Source: Marasmius tenuissimus
Taxonomy: Eukaryota > Basidiomycota > Agaricomycetes > Agaricales > Marasmiaceae
Length of the DNA stretch: 64,000 nt
NCBI GenBank assembly: GCA_029532415.1
Contig: JAQOTA010000060.1
Location: 2,728,001-2,792,000, forward strand
Reading direction: 5' to 3'
The notes beneath the pieces are model-generated. The model was not told the origin of the DNA and did not search any database. It saw nothing but the letters and a program-made list of their open reading frames with translations. The position numbers and the translations under genes are program-made. Within the stretch, counting starts at the first letter, position 1. Each line of letters opens with the position of its first letter. This document shows, in pieces, positions 42,580 to 54,783 of the stretch.

Positions 42580-45254
42580 ATGGCGCAATCATCCGCACAA
42601 GAGAGACCAAACACTCGGGGAAAGAAAATTCACATTGACGAGTCGTTGAAGAAGTACACGCAGGCAGAAAGGAAAGAGAAGGCAGAGCAAAAACGGAAAG
42701 GTGAGGAGGAACGGAAACAAAGAGAGAGGGACGAGCGAGAACAGGAAGCAGATCAGAAAAAGTCCCGCCTACTGGAGGCAAGCAGACGGCTTGCCCAGTT
42801 TCAGGACGACCAGGTCGCAACCTTGGTGTCTCGATCCTCTCTACGACCTGACCTCGAAATCTACTCACAGCACCTCCCAGTAAATCCACCAAGGCGGTCA
42901 CTGCGAAACCAGGAAGACACGTTGGCACACACAGATGATCTCCAACTGTCCGACGAGGGTAAGCATATCTTTTTTTTCCGTACCAGTCCTTCAGGGTACT
43001 TACAGGTCCTATAGGCGATGGCGACGTCAATAGAACAACTCCACCTCCCGACTTCAAGATGAAACAATCTGCTGCTACACCACAAGCTGCATCAGCAAGC
43101 GAGCAGATTTTCCTGTCTGATGAAGGTAAGGTTAATTGTTTTGTGATGGCGTACATCACTAACAAGTCATCCAGACGGTATCGCTACTCCCTCCCCTCCA
43201 AAGAGGAAAAAACCCACTACTGTGCAAGCTGGAAAAAGACGTGCGGATGCCCCCAAGCGTAAGAAAAAAAGACATCAGTCATTGCCCGCTGACTTACCTT
43301 GCGCCAGCCGAATCCCATAAGCAAGCCGTGGCAAAAAAGACAAAGAAAACTAGTGGCAACGCATCAAACAAAGCTCAGGTGAGTCTTTTATAGTTCACAA
43401 AGCGTACTTGCGGTACTAACCACTGCCCATCACACCGCCCGGTCTAGTCTGTGACATCTGATATCAACGAGGAGCAATATGCTGCATTTCTCCAATGGCA
43501 ACAGAACGAAGCCAGAGAGCAAAAGAAAACCGCCAAACGGAAAGAAGCTAGTGAAAAGCGGAAGGTCGGTCAGCTTAGGCACTCACAAACCTACTACCAC
43601 TTACCTGTTCACAACAGACCGACCAAGAGGTTGAGCGTACATTTATACGTGATGCTGTTGCGAATAACCGAACCATCCAGCCTACAAACACCCTCGACGT
43701 CGTGAGCTCAAGTCGGAAACGTGCCCTATCTACAGCAGATGAAAGGTCAGTTAGTTGTCTGGGATCAGGCGAGGGAGAAGCTAACCAAAGTTTCGGTAGT
43801 CTTCCCGAGGCAAACGCCAAGAAGTCAAAAGTTGAGCCCAACCTTGGAGGAATTCGAGGAGACTACCATGGTTCACCATCCGAAAAATCTTCCAAAAAGA
43901 AGTCTTCACACGTACCAGCCGAGGTCGAAGCAGATAACTCAGATTCGGATTCTTCAGGACCAGAGCTTGTTGGTGGAGTGTTTGACAAAGATGATAGTCC
44001 TAGCACTATAGCAAATGCAAGGAAAAGCAAGACGAGGTCATTAGCGAGTATAAAAGCGAAGGAGGTACGTTCAATCTGTTACCCGTACTTCATCTGGCCG
44101 CATCGTTGATGGTCATGGGTAGGGCCTGCCTGAGAACCCGGTCTTGAAGCGCCTCGTGCCGGCCGACGTCAACGACATTGATGCCAAAGAGGCCCAAGCA
44201 ACACCGCTCACCAAGACTGGCACCAAACAACGCAAAACCGTCACTTTCGCTGATCTACCATTCCCCTCGGACGATATCAAGTTCTATCGACAGAAATGGG
44301 ACAACATTTTCGTGCCACAGATGATTTATCTGGCGGAGAGTCAAGAAGCCCAATTCGGATTCCCAAGCGCACAGCAAGATGTACTCGACTTGATCAGCAC
44401 CCAGTGGAAGAAGACCTTCCCCGAACTCAAGGCCCATAGCAAGGATACCAACATCGTTCAATATGTACGTTGTCTCTCCGAATATCTCAGTTGCTGATAC
44501 TGACTTGATATTTGACATGTAGCTGCGCTCAGAGACACGTCAGTACCGAAGTGACATCGGAAAAGAGGCTCTGAAGATTGTTGAGCGAAAGGTTGAAGAA
44601 GCCGGAGAAACAGTCAAGGAGCGGTCTGAATGGGTGAAGCGAGAGCTCGAGAACAATAGGTTCATTTATTCGAACCCAGGCAAGACAGTGCGTCAAACTC
44701 TCCAATCTACCGTTGGTCCTATTATTAACATCAGTCAGGCGAGCGAAAGTACAGGAGCAATGCGTGGTTCAGGCGTCATTGAGACGTTCTCTTATCACCT
44801 TCGGACCGCAACGGCTGGCATCGAGCGAAAACATACTGCAGATTTCAGGTTTCCTGCGGGTGCTGTAGCCCTAAGCGCAGCTGCGGTGCGTCACGGATTT
44901 TCTTTCCTTTCGTTCAATTCATTCATGAAAGCTCCATAGTACGAACGAGCTCTCAAGATCTTTGAGCCTGGCTTCAATAGCGCCCAGAAGTTTCGTGCAG
45001 AGGAGAAAGAGAAACGTCTGTCCATTGGCAACACCACACCGCTACCCAAGAACAATACGGCTGCATTTAGTGACGCATTATGGGCGAATACCGTTCGGAA
45101 ATATGTGAGGATACTCAAGGACGCGAAATGGTCGAAATGGCGCCAATTCTACGATGCAGTAAGAGAATATCTACCGGCCGAATCACCCTCTCCCGAGTTC
45201 GAAGAGATGGACCCAGAAGATGGCGTCCCTATCATGTTATCGTCAGAGGCGTAG
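42580..45254 (+). CDS. DUF6532-like protein encoded by the Plavaka element
   Basis: Eight or so exons spliced by eye, from ATG 42580 to TAG 45252-45254; about 640 residues. The first 110 residues are a strongly charged coiled coil (ERKEKAEQKRKGEEERKQRERDE). A Ser/Lys-rich disordered middle includes a probable nuclear signal (SPPKRKKP) and EEQYAAFLQWQQNEAREQKK. The C-terminal half is structured: FYRQKWDNIFVPQMIYLAES, LRSETRQYRSDIGKEALKIV, NNRFIYSNPGKT, VIETFSYHLRTATAG and FRFPAGAVALSAAAYERAL. From memory this order of helices resembles DUF6532, very common in agaricomycete genomes and often next to Plavaka transposases. Function unknown; association suggests a second transposition protein. It shares a promoter with the transposase. 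Confidence 0.68.
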
Positions 45255-45572
45255 ACTGGCGGACCAGCTGTGCTCAGTAAGTGTTTATGGCTGCTCGATT
45301 CGATTGCATACTGATCTAAATAGCTCTCAGGATCTTGGTTATTGTTGTTCAGCACGGTTTTTGTCACGAAACGACAATCATTACGGTTGTATTTAGTGTC
45401 TTTTTTACATACTGAATAGACAATGTGAGGGGTGCCATACCGAGAAACTACTAGTAGTGAATACATGGATGTATAGGGTATGGGGAGGTATGGAGCCCGC
45501 AAAAAGCGGTGACCCTTCTCCATACAGGTACCCAATTTGGATGCTTGCATGGCGACACATGGAGACGCATGG

Positions 45573-45672
45573 TCCATGCACCCCATGCGCCTGCGGTTTC
45601 GCTGATGTCTTCATCAATATGTATGCATGTTGATTGAATTCCGCATCCTCTCGCCCATGGGCCATGGCCCAA
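45573..45672. repeat. Right terminal inverted repeat of the Plavaka element
   Basis: 100 bases, the reverse complement of the left repeat with three mismatches, all in the inner 35 bases. It is intact, so it shows the sequence before the insertion on the left. It ends GGCCATGGCCCAA at 45672. Confidence 0.86.
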
Positions 45673-45719
45673 ATATTTTCCCTGGTCACATAGAAGTTCT
45701 ATGTGACCAGGGAAAATAT
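45673..45719. repeat. 47-bp perfect palindrome abutting the right end
   Basis: Two 23-base arms, 45673-45695 and 45697-45719, are perfect reverse complements around a single base (45696). It starts at the first base outside the terminal repeat. The left end has no counterpart. Confidence 0.85.
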
Positions 45720-47308
45720 GTCACTTAATTTGTGCCTTTGGGTTGCTCAAGGGAAGGTACTTGCCTGGCCTTAACAATCCAGACGGGTATAGATTGAATG
45801 ACTTACAAAGGGAGAGACAGAGATGAAATAAACAAAGTTTTAAGAGCCGTTCAGATCACAGAGGGATCATAGATGAATACCACGTGTCTTTGAGAATGGT
45901 GTCTGCGCGCATAGATACAAACAGATGGGAGCACTCACGGAGTCGTTCGTGCGCTCCATGCTCCTGACAGTAACAGCGGTCTAGTTTATCTGATGCGAGG
46001 AAAACTCAAGTCCTGGTTGAGTGTTTACGTAGGATACCAAGTCAATCCGATTCTTAACCTGCTGAAAAGCTAATTGTAGTGGTAAAGCCACCCAATCCCT
46101 ACCTAAAAAGGTCCTCGGGTCGGGAATCTGACCAACAACACTGTCCGAGGGTGACGACAGACATCCGAAGACTCCATGCCAAAAAGTCACCGACAGGCAT
46201 CGGGAAAATACTTCGCGCCATGTAGATGCGCTTGAGGATGATAGATACCTTATGAGGCCCAACAAATGTCGTCGCCTTGGTGCTGAATCTTCCCGAATAG
46301 TGTGAGGATGGTAATAAGAATGGTAGTAATACGAAGACTGCAGAAGGCTAACAGGACTGATAGGGTTTTAAACAAGGATATAATCTTCAGTAAGTATACT
46401 TGTGTAATGTCAATGCAAGCAGAGAGGCAGGGGACGCACCAGACCTTGAGTTCGTATCTTCACACCGTCTCACCATTTTCCAACTCAGCCGGTCACTGTC
46501 CTAACACGAGCGAATCATGAGTTGAACACGAGACCAAGTTGAGGAAAGTATGTGACAAAAAGTCGCGCAAATTAAGATCAATTTAACGAGAGGGCAAGGG
46601 GTGTGCAATTGTGTAGATTCTCCGGTGGCAATTCCAAGTCGAGGAGATCGCGGAGTGTGTGAAGGGAAAGGGCCAAAACGGGCGCCTATACACGGGGCCC
46701 AGCTCGAGCGCTTATGAAAGGCTATACCTATATATGGTGCGTGGGAACCTGAGTCTCAAAAACTTGACCCCAGAGCATTCTCATAGAGGAGCCAAACCTA
46801 AAGGTTCGGCAATTACTAATTCTTACCTAACACAAGTTACACCGCCTTGAGGTCGCCTGTTCTTGTCTCGAGTATTGTCTCTCTCTTCGCTTCCACTGGG
46901 AGGTCTGAAAAACTCGAGCGCTTGAACATGGACGTTTCCGATTGTTTTGCGACGTTGGTATCCTCTTTTTCCCCTTGGGTTTACATGGAAGACGGCGATG
47001 CTTGGAAGTGTTTCGATTTGTCCATAGTTGTGAGTCGGGAACCTGGTCGCCAACAGGCGGCGCTACCGATTTGTGATGTCAACAGTGCACGTGAGAAAAC
47101 AGCGCCCGTATCATTTGCTGGCCCCTTCTCGCGCCTTGGCTGATGGGCGGATGGTTCTCGGTATCTTAACTCCCCTCCGACCTCAATTCGAACCTATTCG
47201 AACTTGTACGCACATGACGCGCGAAGTTGGACCTCGTTTCAAAACGCTTCTCACCTCCAGAATTCGGATCACACCACTATCACACCTCTATAGATTTTCA
47301 CTCCACCA
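45720..47308. other. 1.6 kb intergenic region right of the transposon
   Basis: No gene is supported. A 95-codon frame at 45981-46265 (minus) has some coding-like flavour but no start context, family or splice partner. The rest has no recognisable feature. Confidence 0.4.
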
Positions 47309-47808
47309 TGTCCGCATCGTCCAGGGCAATTCAGGTTGGCAGTGATCTGCTACGTTATTCATTACAGTTCAGCAATTCAAAACACCCACCTGAACGCCCG
47401 ATCGATGATGATAGAGAGTCAAATGGGACCTCTTGGTGTACTTTCCCCTTTAGTCCGGACCTCAGTACGACCAACCCTACATATGAAGCTCGCCCGCCAG
47501 TCGGTGATAACTCAAACTACAACGACGGGACCCAACTCCTGCTTCAAAGTGGTTTTAGCAAAGGTGTGCTTCTTGTTTGACAGAAATATTTTTCATGGAG
47601 GTCAACTAACAGTTGTTAACGTTTCCTAGGTTTGTTCAATACCCCTTGGCGTTACCCCTACGACCACGTAGCAATCCTCGATAGTGTGAAGTTGAAAGGA
47701 CTTACTTTCTGCCGGAAAATTTCTACCACTCTCTGTGCTCGCCGATAACTTGGTTGAGACTCAAGTTACGGAGAGCAAATATCTTCAATCGTTTCAAATC
47801 AGTTCGGT
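47309..47808 (+). pseudogene. Possible degraded gene fragment, unknown family
   Basis: An ATG in a good context (CACCATGT, 47309) opens MSASSRAIQ and a frame running to 47580. An apparent intron (gtgtgc...cctag) then leads to GLFNTPWRYPYDHVAILDSVKLKG. After that the sensible reading moves to another frame (GKFLPLSVLADNLVETQVTES), so a frameshift or an unseen short intron interrupts it. No family is recognised. It lies 227 bases before the ATG of the next gene and might instead be a transcribed leader of it. Confidence 0.28.
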
Positions 47809-48034
47809 AAGTCCGCGCTTTCAAATCGCTGTCATTGTTCCGCGTCTGTATTTCCTGCCCCCTCTGGCAACTCCGAACCTGGGAGATTTACCCCAACTTT
47901 AGCCTTTGAGGGGCAACAGGCGGGGCTGGCGGAGTCCTTCTCTCCCCCATATTTAAATATGATCGTGCTAACGTGGTTTTTTGCCCTCCAGCCTTCATCC
48001 GAGCCTAGCCTCATACTTTGTAGCGCCTTCGAAG

Positions 48035-49342
48035 ATGCCTCTAGCATTGGACAAAGCATACCTTACGGCAATTTGGCTGGAAACATTATTCTATGGTACG
48101 CCTCTTTATCCCAGATTAAGAGTTCGGATCGCTCAGACCTGCCAACAGGGATCAATCTATCCACGTTCTGCTCGTACCTATTCATTGTCAAGTACAAACG
48201 AGGCAGGCGAAACATTTCACGCGTCATCTTCGCCGTCGCGTGTACTATGTTCGTCCTCAGCACCTCACATGTTTCCTTGGGATTCCAGAGGTTAGTTGAA
48301 GGATTCATTACTCGGAGAGATCGTCCAGGAGGTCCAGCTGCATTCTTCTCCAATGTATCCATTCCGGCGAACGTCGTGAAGGTCACCATTCATACGGCGA
48401 ACAGTATTTTGGGAGATAGCATTCTGGTGAGCACGTGGAGAAGGGATGTTCACTGCGGTCCCAGGACTGATATAGAGTTTGCAGGTTTGGAGGTGTTATC
48501 ACGTATACGGGAAAAGCCTGGTAGCGGCCGCGTTCCCGATATTGCTCGTTGCTGGGTCGGCTGGTAAGTTCCGTCTCGCGAGAATAGGGGATGAGATTGA
48601 TGTTGATTGCCTCTTTCAAGCTTGCGGGATAGGGCAATCATACGTCTTTTCAAGGGGCAATGATATCCACAGTGCATTTGTGAGAAGACTTGCAGTGTGG
48701 AACGGCTCCTTGTTTTCCATGTCCCTGGCCACCAATGTTATTGTCACGACACTTATCGCAGTGAGGATCTGGTTCGGCATTTTCGCTTGGTTTCTCGCCT
48801 GAACGTCTTGACTAAAGTTTTCAACAGGTGGATTGGCCGACAGATTGACGACGCGCACACACGATCCGCCACGAGGTATCGTCGTGTTTTGCTACTCATC
48901 ATCGAGTCCGGAGCGATATACTCGTCGGCTGTGTTGGTTGAGATAATCTTGTATTTCTTGCCACACAATGCCTTCTACATCGTGTATGACCCGATTGCCC
49001 AATTGGTGGTGAGTCAATTAAAACGTTTCAGGTTGACTATCCGATGGCCTCATTACTTTCCTCTTCTAGTCAATCGTCCCGACGATGATTATTATTTTGA
49101 CTACCCTTGGGTTGACTTCAAATGACCTTACGACCCAGATCCAGACTTCCGCGCGGCTGCCGGCTCCAGGAGGAAGGAGTGGGCCAAGGAGGCTGTCCGG
49201 CACGGTGACGTTGGAATCACGGCCACAATTTGCTGTACGGGGGCAGGGAACGACGTTTGACGAAGAGTCCCAATCCATGTCTTTGGGAGAGTTCGACGCC
49301 AAACAACCGGGAACTTTTGGAACCGTTGGAAGTGCTCATTGA
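48035..49342 (+). CDS. Seven-helix membrane protein of the agaricomycete family
   Basis: Spliced by eye into at least six exons, from ATG 48035 to TGA 49340-49342. About 330 residues. Hydrophobic segments in order: AIWLETLFYG, STFCSYLFIV, VIFAVACTMFVLST, SLVAAAFPILLVAGSA, MSLATNVIVTTLIAVRIWW, LLLIIESGAIYSSAVLVEII, and SIVPTMIIILTTLGL. A DSILIWRCYHVYGKS block follows the third, a pattern I associate with a large agaricomycete family of predicted seven-helix proteins of unknown function. The tail is Ser/Thr/Gln-rich and cytoplasmic by analogy. Such proteins look receptor-like, but neither ligand nor signalling is known. Confidence 0.75.
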
Positions 49343-49843
49343 CGGATTGAGGTCAAGTAGATAGTATACCATTTATGTAGATTAGAATTGCCCATCGATA
49401 ATCCTGCATATGCGAAATAGTGATTTTCTTTCGATTTCTTTTCTCCTTCCTTATTGAGTGCCGGTGGCCGGCCTCGGAGCCGGGGGCACAGGGTGATCGG
49501 GGGTCCGGCGTAATTTTTGGTATTGGGCAGGCTGACTGTTGGTCGCTCTCAGAGTCAGACTCTTTCGTCCTTAGTTATAGGACTGAGCATCGTCGACAGC
49601 GGACTGCTAATATCCAGTCCGCCATTCTATTAGACGTCCTCTTTTTCTCTATTCTCAACTTCCAGCTGCATTCTCGCCTGCTGGCAGGTCATTTTTAACG
49701 ACCGATCCACACGAGAAATCCTACAAAACATCCCAAATTTTCAACCACACACCACCAAAAATTCGTGAGTTTTTTCTCTTTCTCTATAGTTTTCTCGTTT
49801 GCGATTTTTTCTAATCCTTTTTCACCCTTTTCATCGATGTAGA
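49343..49843. promoter_or_regulatory. Promoter and 5' leader of eIF4G with a leader intron
   Basis: Includes a likely leader intron from gtgagt at about 49768 to tgtag at 49842, ending one base before the ATG at 49844. Long pyrimidine tracts precede the start codon. No coding exon is supported. Confidence 0.5.
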
Positions 49844-52800
49844 ATGAGCAAATCCTCGACTGGTTCATCAGCAAAGAGTCCTTCAACCCAGCTACCAACA
49901 AAGTCTGCTTGGGCAAGAGGCCCTCCTCAGAGCACCTCACAGTCTTCTCCCCGCTCACAATCTCCAGCCCCCACCACCCCCGTTTCTGCTACACCAACAC
50001 ACTCACGAAGACCTAGCACGCTTGGCCAGAGTGTTTCTATAAAAGATGGCGTAAGCGTTCCTCGCAACACCGTTGGTGCTGCAAAAACAGGTATGTTCCT
50101 GGATCATTTTTTCTCGCTTTACCAGGATATTGAGCTCAACTCGTTTTTTTTTCTCTTAGGCTCGTCAGTCTCGTTTGGGTTTGGGTCTATTGATGACGCA
50201 TCATCAGCTTCGATAGCATCACCGTCTGCTGCAACGACAGCTGCTGCGCCAGCAGGAGTCAAATCTGAGGGTGTCAAGTCGTTTGGCAGTGTGCCAGCGA
50301 CTGTCGGGGGTCAGGTTAATGGCAAGTCGTCAGTGACAACAAAGCCATCATCATTACAGTCAACGCCTTCAATGTCAGCAGGGACGAGTTCATCGTCGAC
50401 GTCAGGTCCTTCGACGCCTACAACACCGGCCGCTAGGGCGAAAGTGGACGTTAGAAAACTGTTCCAGAATCCTTCATCTACGCCGTCCTCGCAAACACCT
50501 TCAGATACTTCATCGCCATCGGTACGGCCGACAAGCCTACCATCTCAACAACCTTCCCAACCACATCCTCCTTCTCAACCTATACCGCCCCCCGGATCAC
50601 AACAGATCCATCAATACCCGTACGTCCCGCCAAACGGGCCACGAAATCCACCACAAAATGGACCTGCACAACCTCCACGATCTCCCGGATACCGCCCTCA
50701 AATGCCGAATGGCAACGCTCCTCGGCCTCCTGCTGGGAATGGTCCACCAGGGCCCAACCAGATACCAGGCAGCCCTCGAATTCAACCACCTCCCCACCCG
50801 AATCAACCCAACCAGATGCCCCCTCAGATGCCTCCTCACCAAATTCCCGGGTGGCCCGGTTACTACGTAAGTATTTTCTCTCGCTGCTGGTTACACAGGT
50901 TCTAATTCGACGCGTTTCACTTCAGTATCCGCCAATGGGACCGGAGCAATACATGTATCCACCCTGGGGGTACCAAATGCCTCCTCAACACGCGGGCATG
51001 CCTCCGCAACCACAAATGCATCATCCTCCTCCCCCTGGCCATGGCCCTCAACCTCCTCCACCTCATGCTGGCATGCCAATGTCCCCCCGAAATCCTCCGC
51101 AACACCTCCAGGGCCCTCCAGGCACTCCGACCCCACAACATGCCAACGCCGTTCCTCACCCGCCACATCCACCCCCTCCCATATCACATTCGTCCAGTAA
51201 CAGCGTTAGTGGGATGACCTCTCCGCCTGCTACGCCGTCCGTTTCGTCACCTACCGTTGGAGGTCAGCGGCCTCTGAACACCGGCGCAAGCGCGTTCGTG
51301 CCCGGCGGAAGGAAGGTCAAGATCACAAACTCTGACGGTGCTGAGGTTAGCTTGGACAAGTTCAAGCATCAGCACACGCCTTCGACTGGGAGTGTTTCGG
51401 TTACGAGTCCGCCGGGGTCTAATACTACTTCGCTGACTGCCAGCCCGAGTCGGAAGGGTATCAAGATAGAGAACCCGAAGGACAAGGAGGTCGAACGAAA
51501 GAAGAAAGAGGCGGAGGAGAAGGCCAAGAAGGAGGCAGAGGAGAAGGCTAAGAAGGAGAAAGAGGCTGCTGAGAAGAAGAAGAAGGAAGAGGAGGAGGTG
51601 AAGAGGAAGGAGGAGGAGAGGAAGAAGAAAGAGGAAGAGAGGAAGAAGGAAGAGGAACGAAAGAAGAAGGAGGACGAAGAGCAGAGGATCAAGAAAGAGC
51701 AGGAGGAGAAAAAGAAGAAGGAGGAAGAGGAGCGGATACGGAGGGAGAAGGAGGAGGAGGAGCGAAAGAGGAAGGACGAAGAGGAGCGGACTCGCCTCGA
51801 AGAGGAGGAACGCAAGAAGGAGGAGGAGGAGAAGCGAGTGCGGGCAGAGGAAGAAGAGCGTGCAAAGAAGGAAGCGGAGGAGAAAGAACGTTTGCAGAAG
51901 GAGAAGGAGGCTGAGGCTGCCAAAGCTTCGGAGGAGGCCGCCAAAGCCAAGAAAGAGGAGGAGAAGGAGGAAGGAGAGGTTGAAGAAGAGGCTTCCAAAG
52001 GCGAAGAGAAGAAGCCTTTGAAGATCCAGACTTCGTCGCTGGAAGCACCTTCTGGACGAAAGCGACCTGGCCCTCTTGATCTCTCCGGTGCCCAAAAGCC
52101 CAACATACCTCAACCTCTCCCATCTGCCCTCGCTACTGCACGTATCATAGACGATCTTGGTCGCGTCCCCTACCCCGAGGGCGTGAAGAGCCCCAGGCTA
52201 GAGCTCAATGTCAACGCCAAAGACGGCAAGTTTAGGTGCGTAACACTCAATCTGATCTCGAGTGAATGAGGTGCTAACATTCTGACAGATACGATCGTGA
52301 TTTCCTTCTCCAATTCATGTCTATTTGCAAGGAGAAGCCCGACTCTCTTCCCCCGCTCGATGCTATTGGACTCGAGCCCACAGATGCGTCCACCTTTGGT
52401 CTCTCCCGCGGTGGCTCCGGCCGTCATCGCATTAACTCCGGTGCGACCCCTGCTCGTCAGGCTTCTCTCAGCGGACTTGGCTTTGGCGGTGGCTCTGGCT
52501 TCGGCAAGTCTGGTCCTGGTTCCTCTTTCGGTGGGATGGGCAACTTTGGCACGGCCAACACGGCCAAGCTCACGAGTGAGGAGCGGTTCGCGCTTGCGAA
52601 TGGTGGACGATCTGCCTCTGTTGGTGGTCCAGGTGGCCTTCCATTCGCTCGGCCAGGTCAGATGCAAAGGACAGCCAGTCAGGGCGGCCCTGGTGGCGGT
52701 ATGGACAGCAGGCGTACGAGAAGTAAGAGAGGCGACAAGCGCCCCGACGCCAACAAACAGCCTCAACATGGTGGCTCCGCATTTGGTGGTGGTCATCCTG

Positions 52801-54783
52801 CCAACGCTGGTCTTCCTCTCGAGCCCGTTGCTCCATTGCAGTTCACCGAGAATCGTTGGAATCGCGCTGCCGTCAACTCAGCGCCTGCTGATTCACCCGA
52901 GGTCGTGGACAGGAAGGTCAAGGGCTTACTCAACAAGATCACCATGGAAAAGTTCGACTCCATTTCCGACCAGATCATTACTTGGGCCAACAAGTCCGAG
53001 AAGGAGAAGGATGGACGTACCCTCATCCAAGTCATTCGTCTCGTGTTCGAAAAGGCGACTGACGAAGCGACATTCTCCGAGATGTATGCCAGGCTGTGCC
53101 GCAAGATGATGGAGCAGATCAGTCCCCAGGTGCAGGATGACGGTATCAAGAACGCAGAGGGCAAGCCCATCGCTGGTGGTCAGCTCTTCAGGAAGTATCT
53201 TCTGAACCGTTGCCAGGAGGATTTCGAACGTGGTTGGGTGGCCAAGGAGGCTACCGCCGCCGCCGCTGCGGCCAAATCTGTTGAGGACAAAGCAAAGGCA
53301 GCCGACAATGAGAAGAAGGAGGGCGAAGACGGCGAGGCTGCTCTGTACTCCGACGAGTACTACGCTGCTCAAAAGGCGAAGCGTCAAGGTCTTGGTTTGA
53401 TTCGGTTCATTGGTGAACTGTTCAAACTACAGATGTTGACTGAGCGTATCATGCACGAGTGTGTGAAGAAGCTCCTGGGCAACGTCGAGAACCCGGAAGA
53501 GGAGGAGATCGAATCTCTTTGCAAGCTTCTCACCACCGTCGGTCAGAGTCTCGACACCCAGAAAGCTAGGGCGCATATGGACGTGTACTTCTCCAGGATG
53601 AAGGAGTTGACCAAGAGTCCCAATGTCAGCTCGCGTATGCAATTCATGCTACAGGTACGTCAAGTATAATCTTACATATAATACATTTGCTCAACGTTTG
53701 CTTGTGTTAGGATGTCATCGAGCTACGTGAACGTAGATGGGCCTCAAGAAGCGCAGTTGTTGCTCCGACAACCATAAAGCAGATTCACGAACAGGTAAGC
53801 GTCAAAAATGCGAAGCACATAAACATCGCTAACCTCCTTCCATTCAGGCTGCCAAAGCCGAGCAAGCGACAAAGGAGGCGTACACCAACCGCAACATGCC
53901 CATGTCCCGCACAGGCTCGAGGCGTGGTCAAGAGAGACCCGATCCCGCCACCAACCCCGAAGGATGGGCTGTCGCCGGAGGAGGAGGAAGCGTTCGTGTA
54001 ACTCCGAAGGCGGGTGACCTGTCGAAGTTTGGTCAGATCAGCAACAAGGGTGCACCTATGACGTTTGGGCCAAGCAGTGTCTTCAACAAGAAGGAGGCGA
54101 AACGAGAGTCACTCTCGAGGACAAACTCCAGCGCCAATATGTTCCAGATGCTCCAGAATGATGCCGCTGCAGAAGCTTCGACTTCGAAGGGTAGCAGGCC
54201 CCCGAGTCGTAAAGCTAGCGTTGATCTCACACATGGAATGCCAACATCAGATGCACCACCTCAGCGCAGGAAACTTGTCCTACAACCCCGCACGAAACCC
54301 CTTGAGGACCCCAACCGTCAAGCCGAATCGGACAACGAGTCCGAGGAGGAGACAGAGGAGCCAGAGGTTGAGATGTCCGATGCTGACGCCAAGAAGAAGA
54401 TTGAGGAGGACTTGAAGGAGTTCTTCGCTGTACGCAACCTCGAAGAAGCAGAGGTTTACTTCGAAAAGTTGCCTGAGCAGCATCATACAAAATTGGTCGA
54501 CAAGCTCATCTCGCATGCTGTGGAATCGAAGGAGGCCGACGCTCAGCTTGTCTCGGATCTCCTCCAACGAGCATCCTCGAAATCATTGGCTTCATCAGCT
54601 GCGCTGGAAGAAGCATTCTCGTCTCTCGCGGAGTTCCTGGACGACATTGTGTACGATGCACCCAAGGCCCCAAATCTGTTCGCTCTTATGCTCAAAGGCG
54701 CTGGGTTCGATAACGATCAACGGACTCGTATCACATCCAAGTCGGAGGGCAACGGACAGAAGGTTCTTGAACTCTCATCATAG
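49844..54783 (+). CDS. Translation initiation factor eIF4G
   Basis: A gene of about 1500 codons, from ATG 49844 to TAG 54781-54783, with introns near 50090, 50866, 52235, 53655 and 53795. The N-terminal ~650 residues are Ser/Pro/Gln-rich. Next come RKVKITNSDGAEVSLDKF, a 160-residue Lys/Glu coil, and RYDRDFLLQF, the Y-x4-L-phi site that binds eIF4E. A Gly-rich RNA-binding stretch (GFGGGSGFGKS) precedes the MIF4G domain (ENRWNR, VKGLLNKITMEKFDSISDQI, FSEMYARLCRKM, IRFIGELFKLQMLTERIMHEC). The C-terminus holds an MA3-like helical domain (KIEEDLKEFFAVRNLEEAEVYF). eIF4G is the scaffold of the cap-binding complex, joining eIF4E, eIF4A and PABP. The YDRDFLL motif and MIF4G make this secure. Confidence 0.94.
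51471..51985 (+). repeat. Long polypurine tract within the eIF4G gene
   Basis: About 500 bases are almost all A and G on the plus strand, coding repeated Lys/Glu heptads such as EEERKKKEEE. It is not a simple repeat but is strongly strand-asymmetric. The reverse strand stays open for 240-290 codons there, an artefact of composition. Confidence 0.75.

Larger units (their letters stand above)
37055..45672. mobile_element. Plavaka-type DNA transposon, 8.6 kb, with 100-bp terminal inverted repeats
   Basis: The outer ends, 37055-37119 and 45608-45672, are a perfect 65-base inverted match starting TTGGGCCATGGCCC. A further 35 bases match at 32 of 35 (37542-37576 against 45573-45607) once an insertion in the left repeat is removed. 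Inside are a Plavaka transposase (minus), a divergent DUF6532-like gene (plus) and an accessory gene (minus). Plavaka is a basidiomycete transposase group related to CACTA elements. Beyond the repeats, short CATGG-rich motifs recur at both ends, as in subterminal binding sites of CACTA elements. No target-site duplication is visible. Confidence 0.86.

Noticed and set aside
45981..46265. 95-codon minus-strand frame
   Set aside because: It has a mildly coding look, but no family, no clear start and no splice partner.
51247..52113. Minus-strand frame of 288 codons, very Leu-rich
   Set aside because: It is the mirror of the purine-rich eIF4G coding strand; the absence of stops follows from composition and it has no start context or family.
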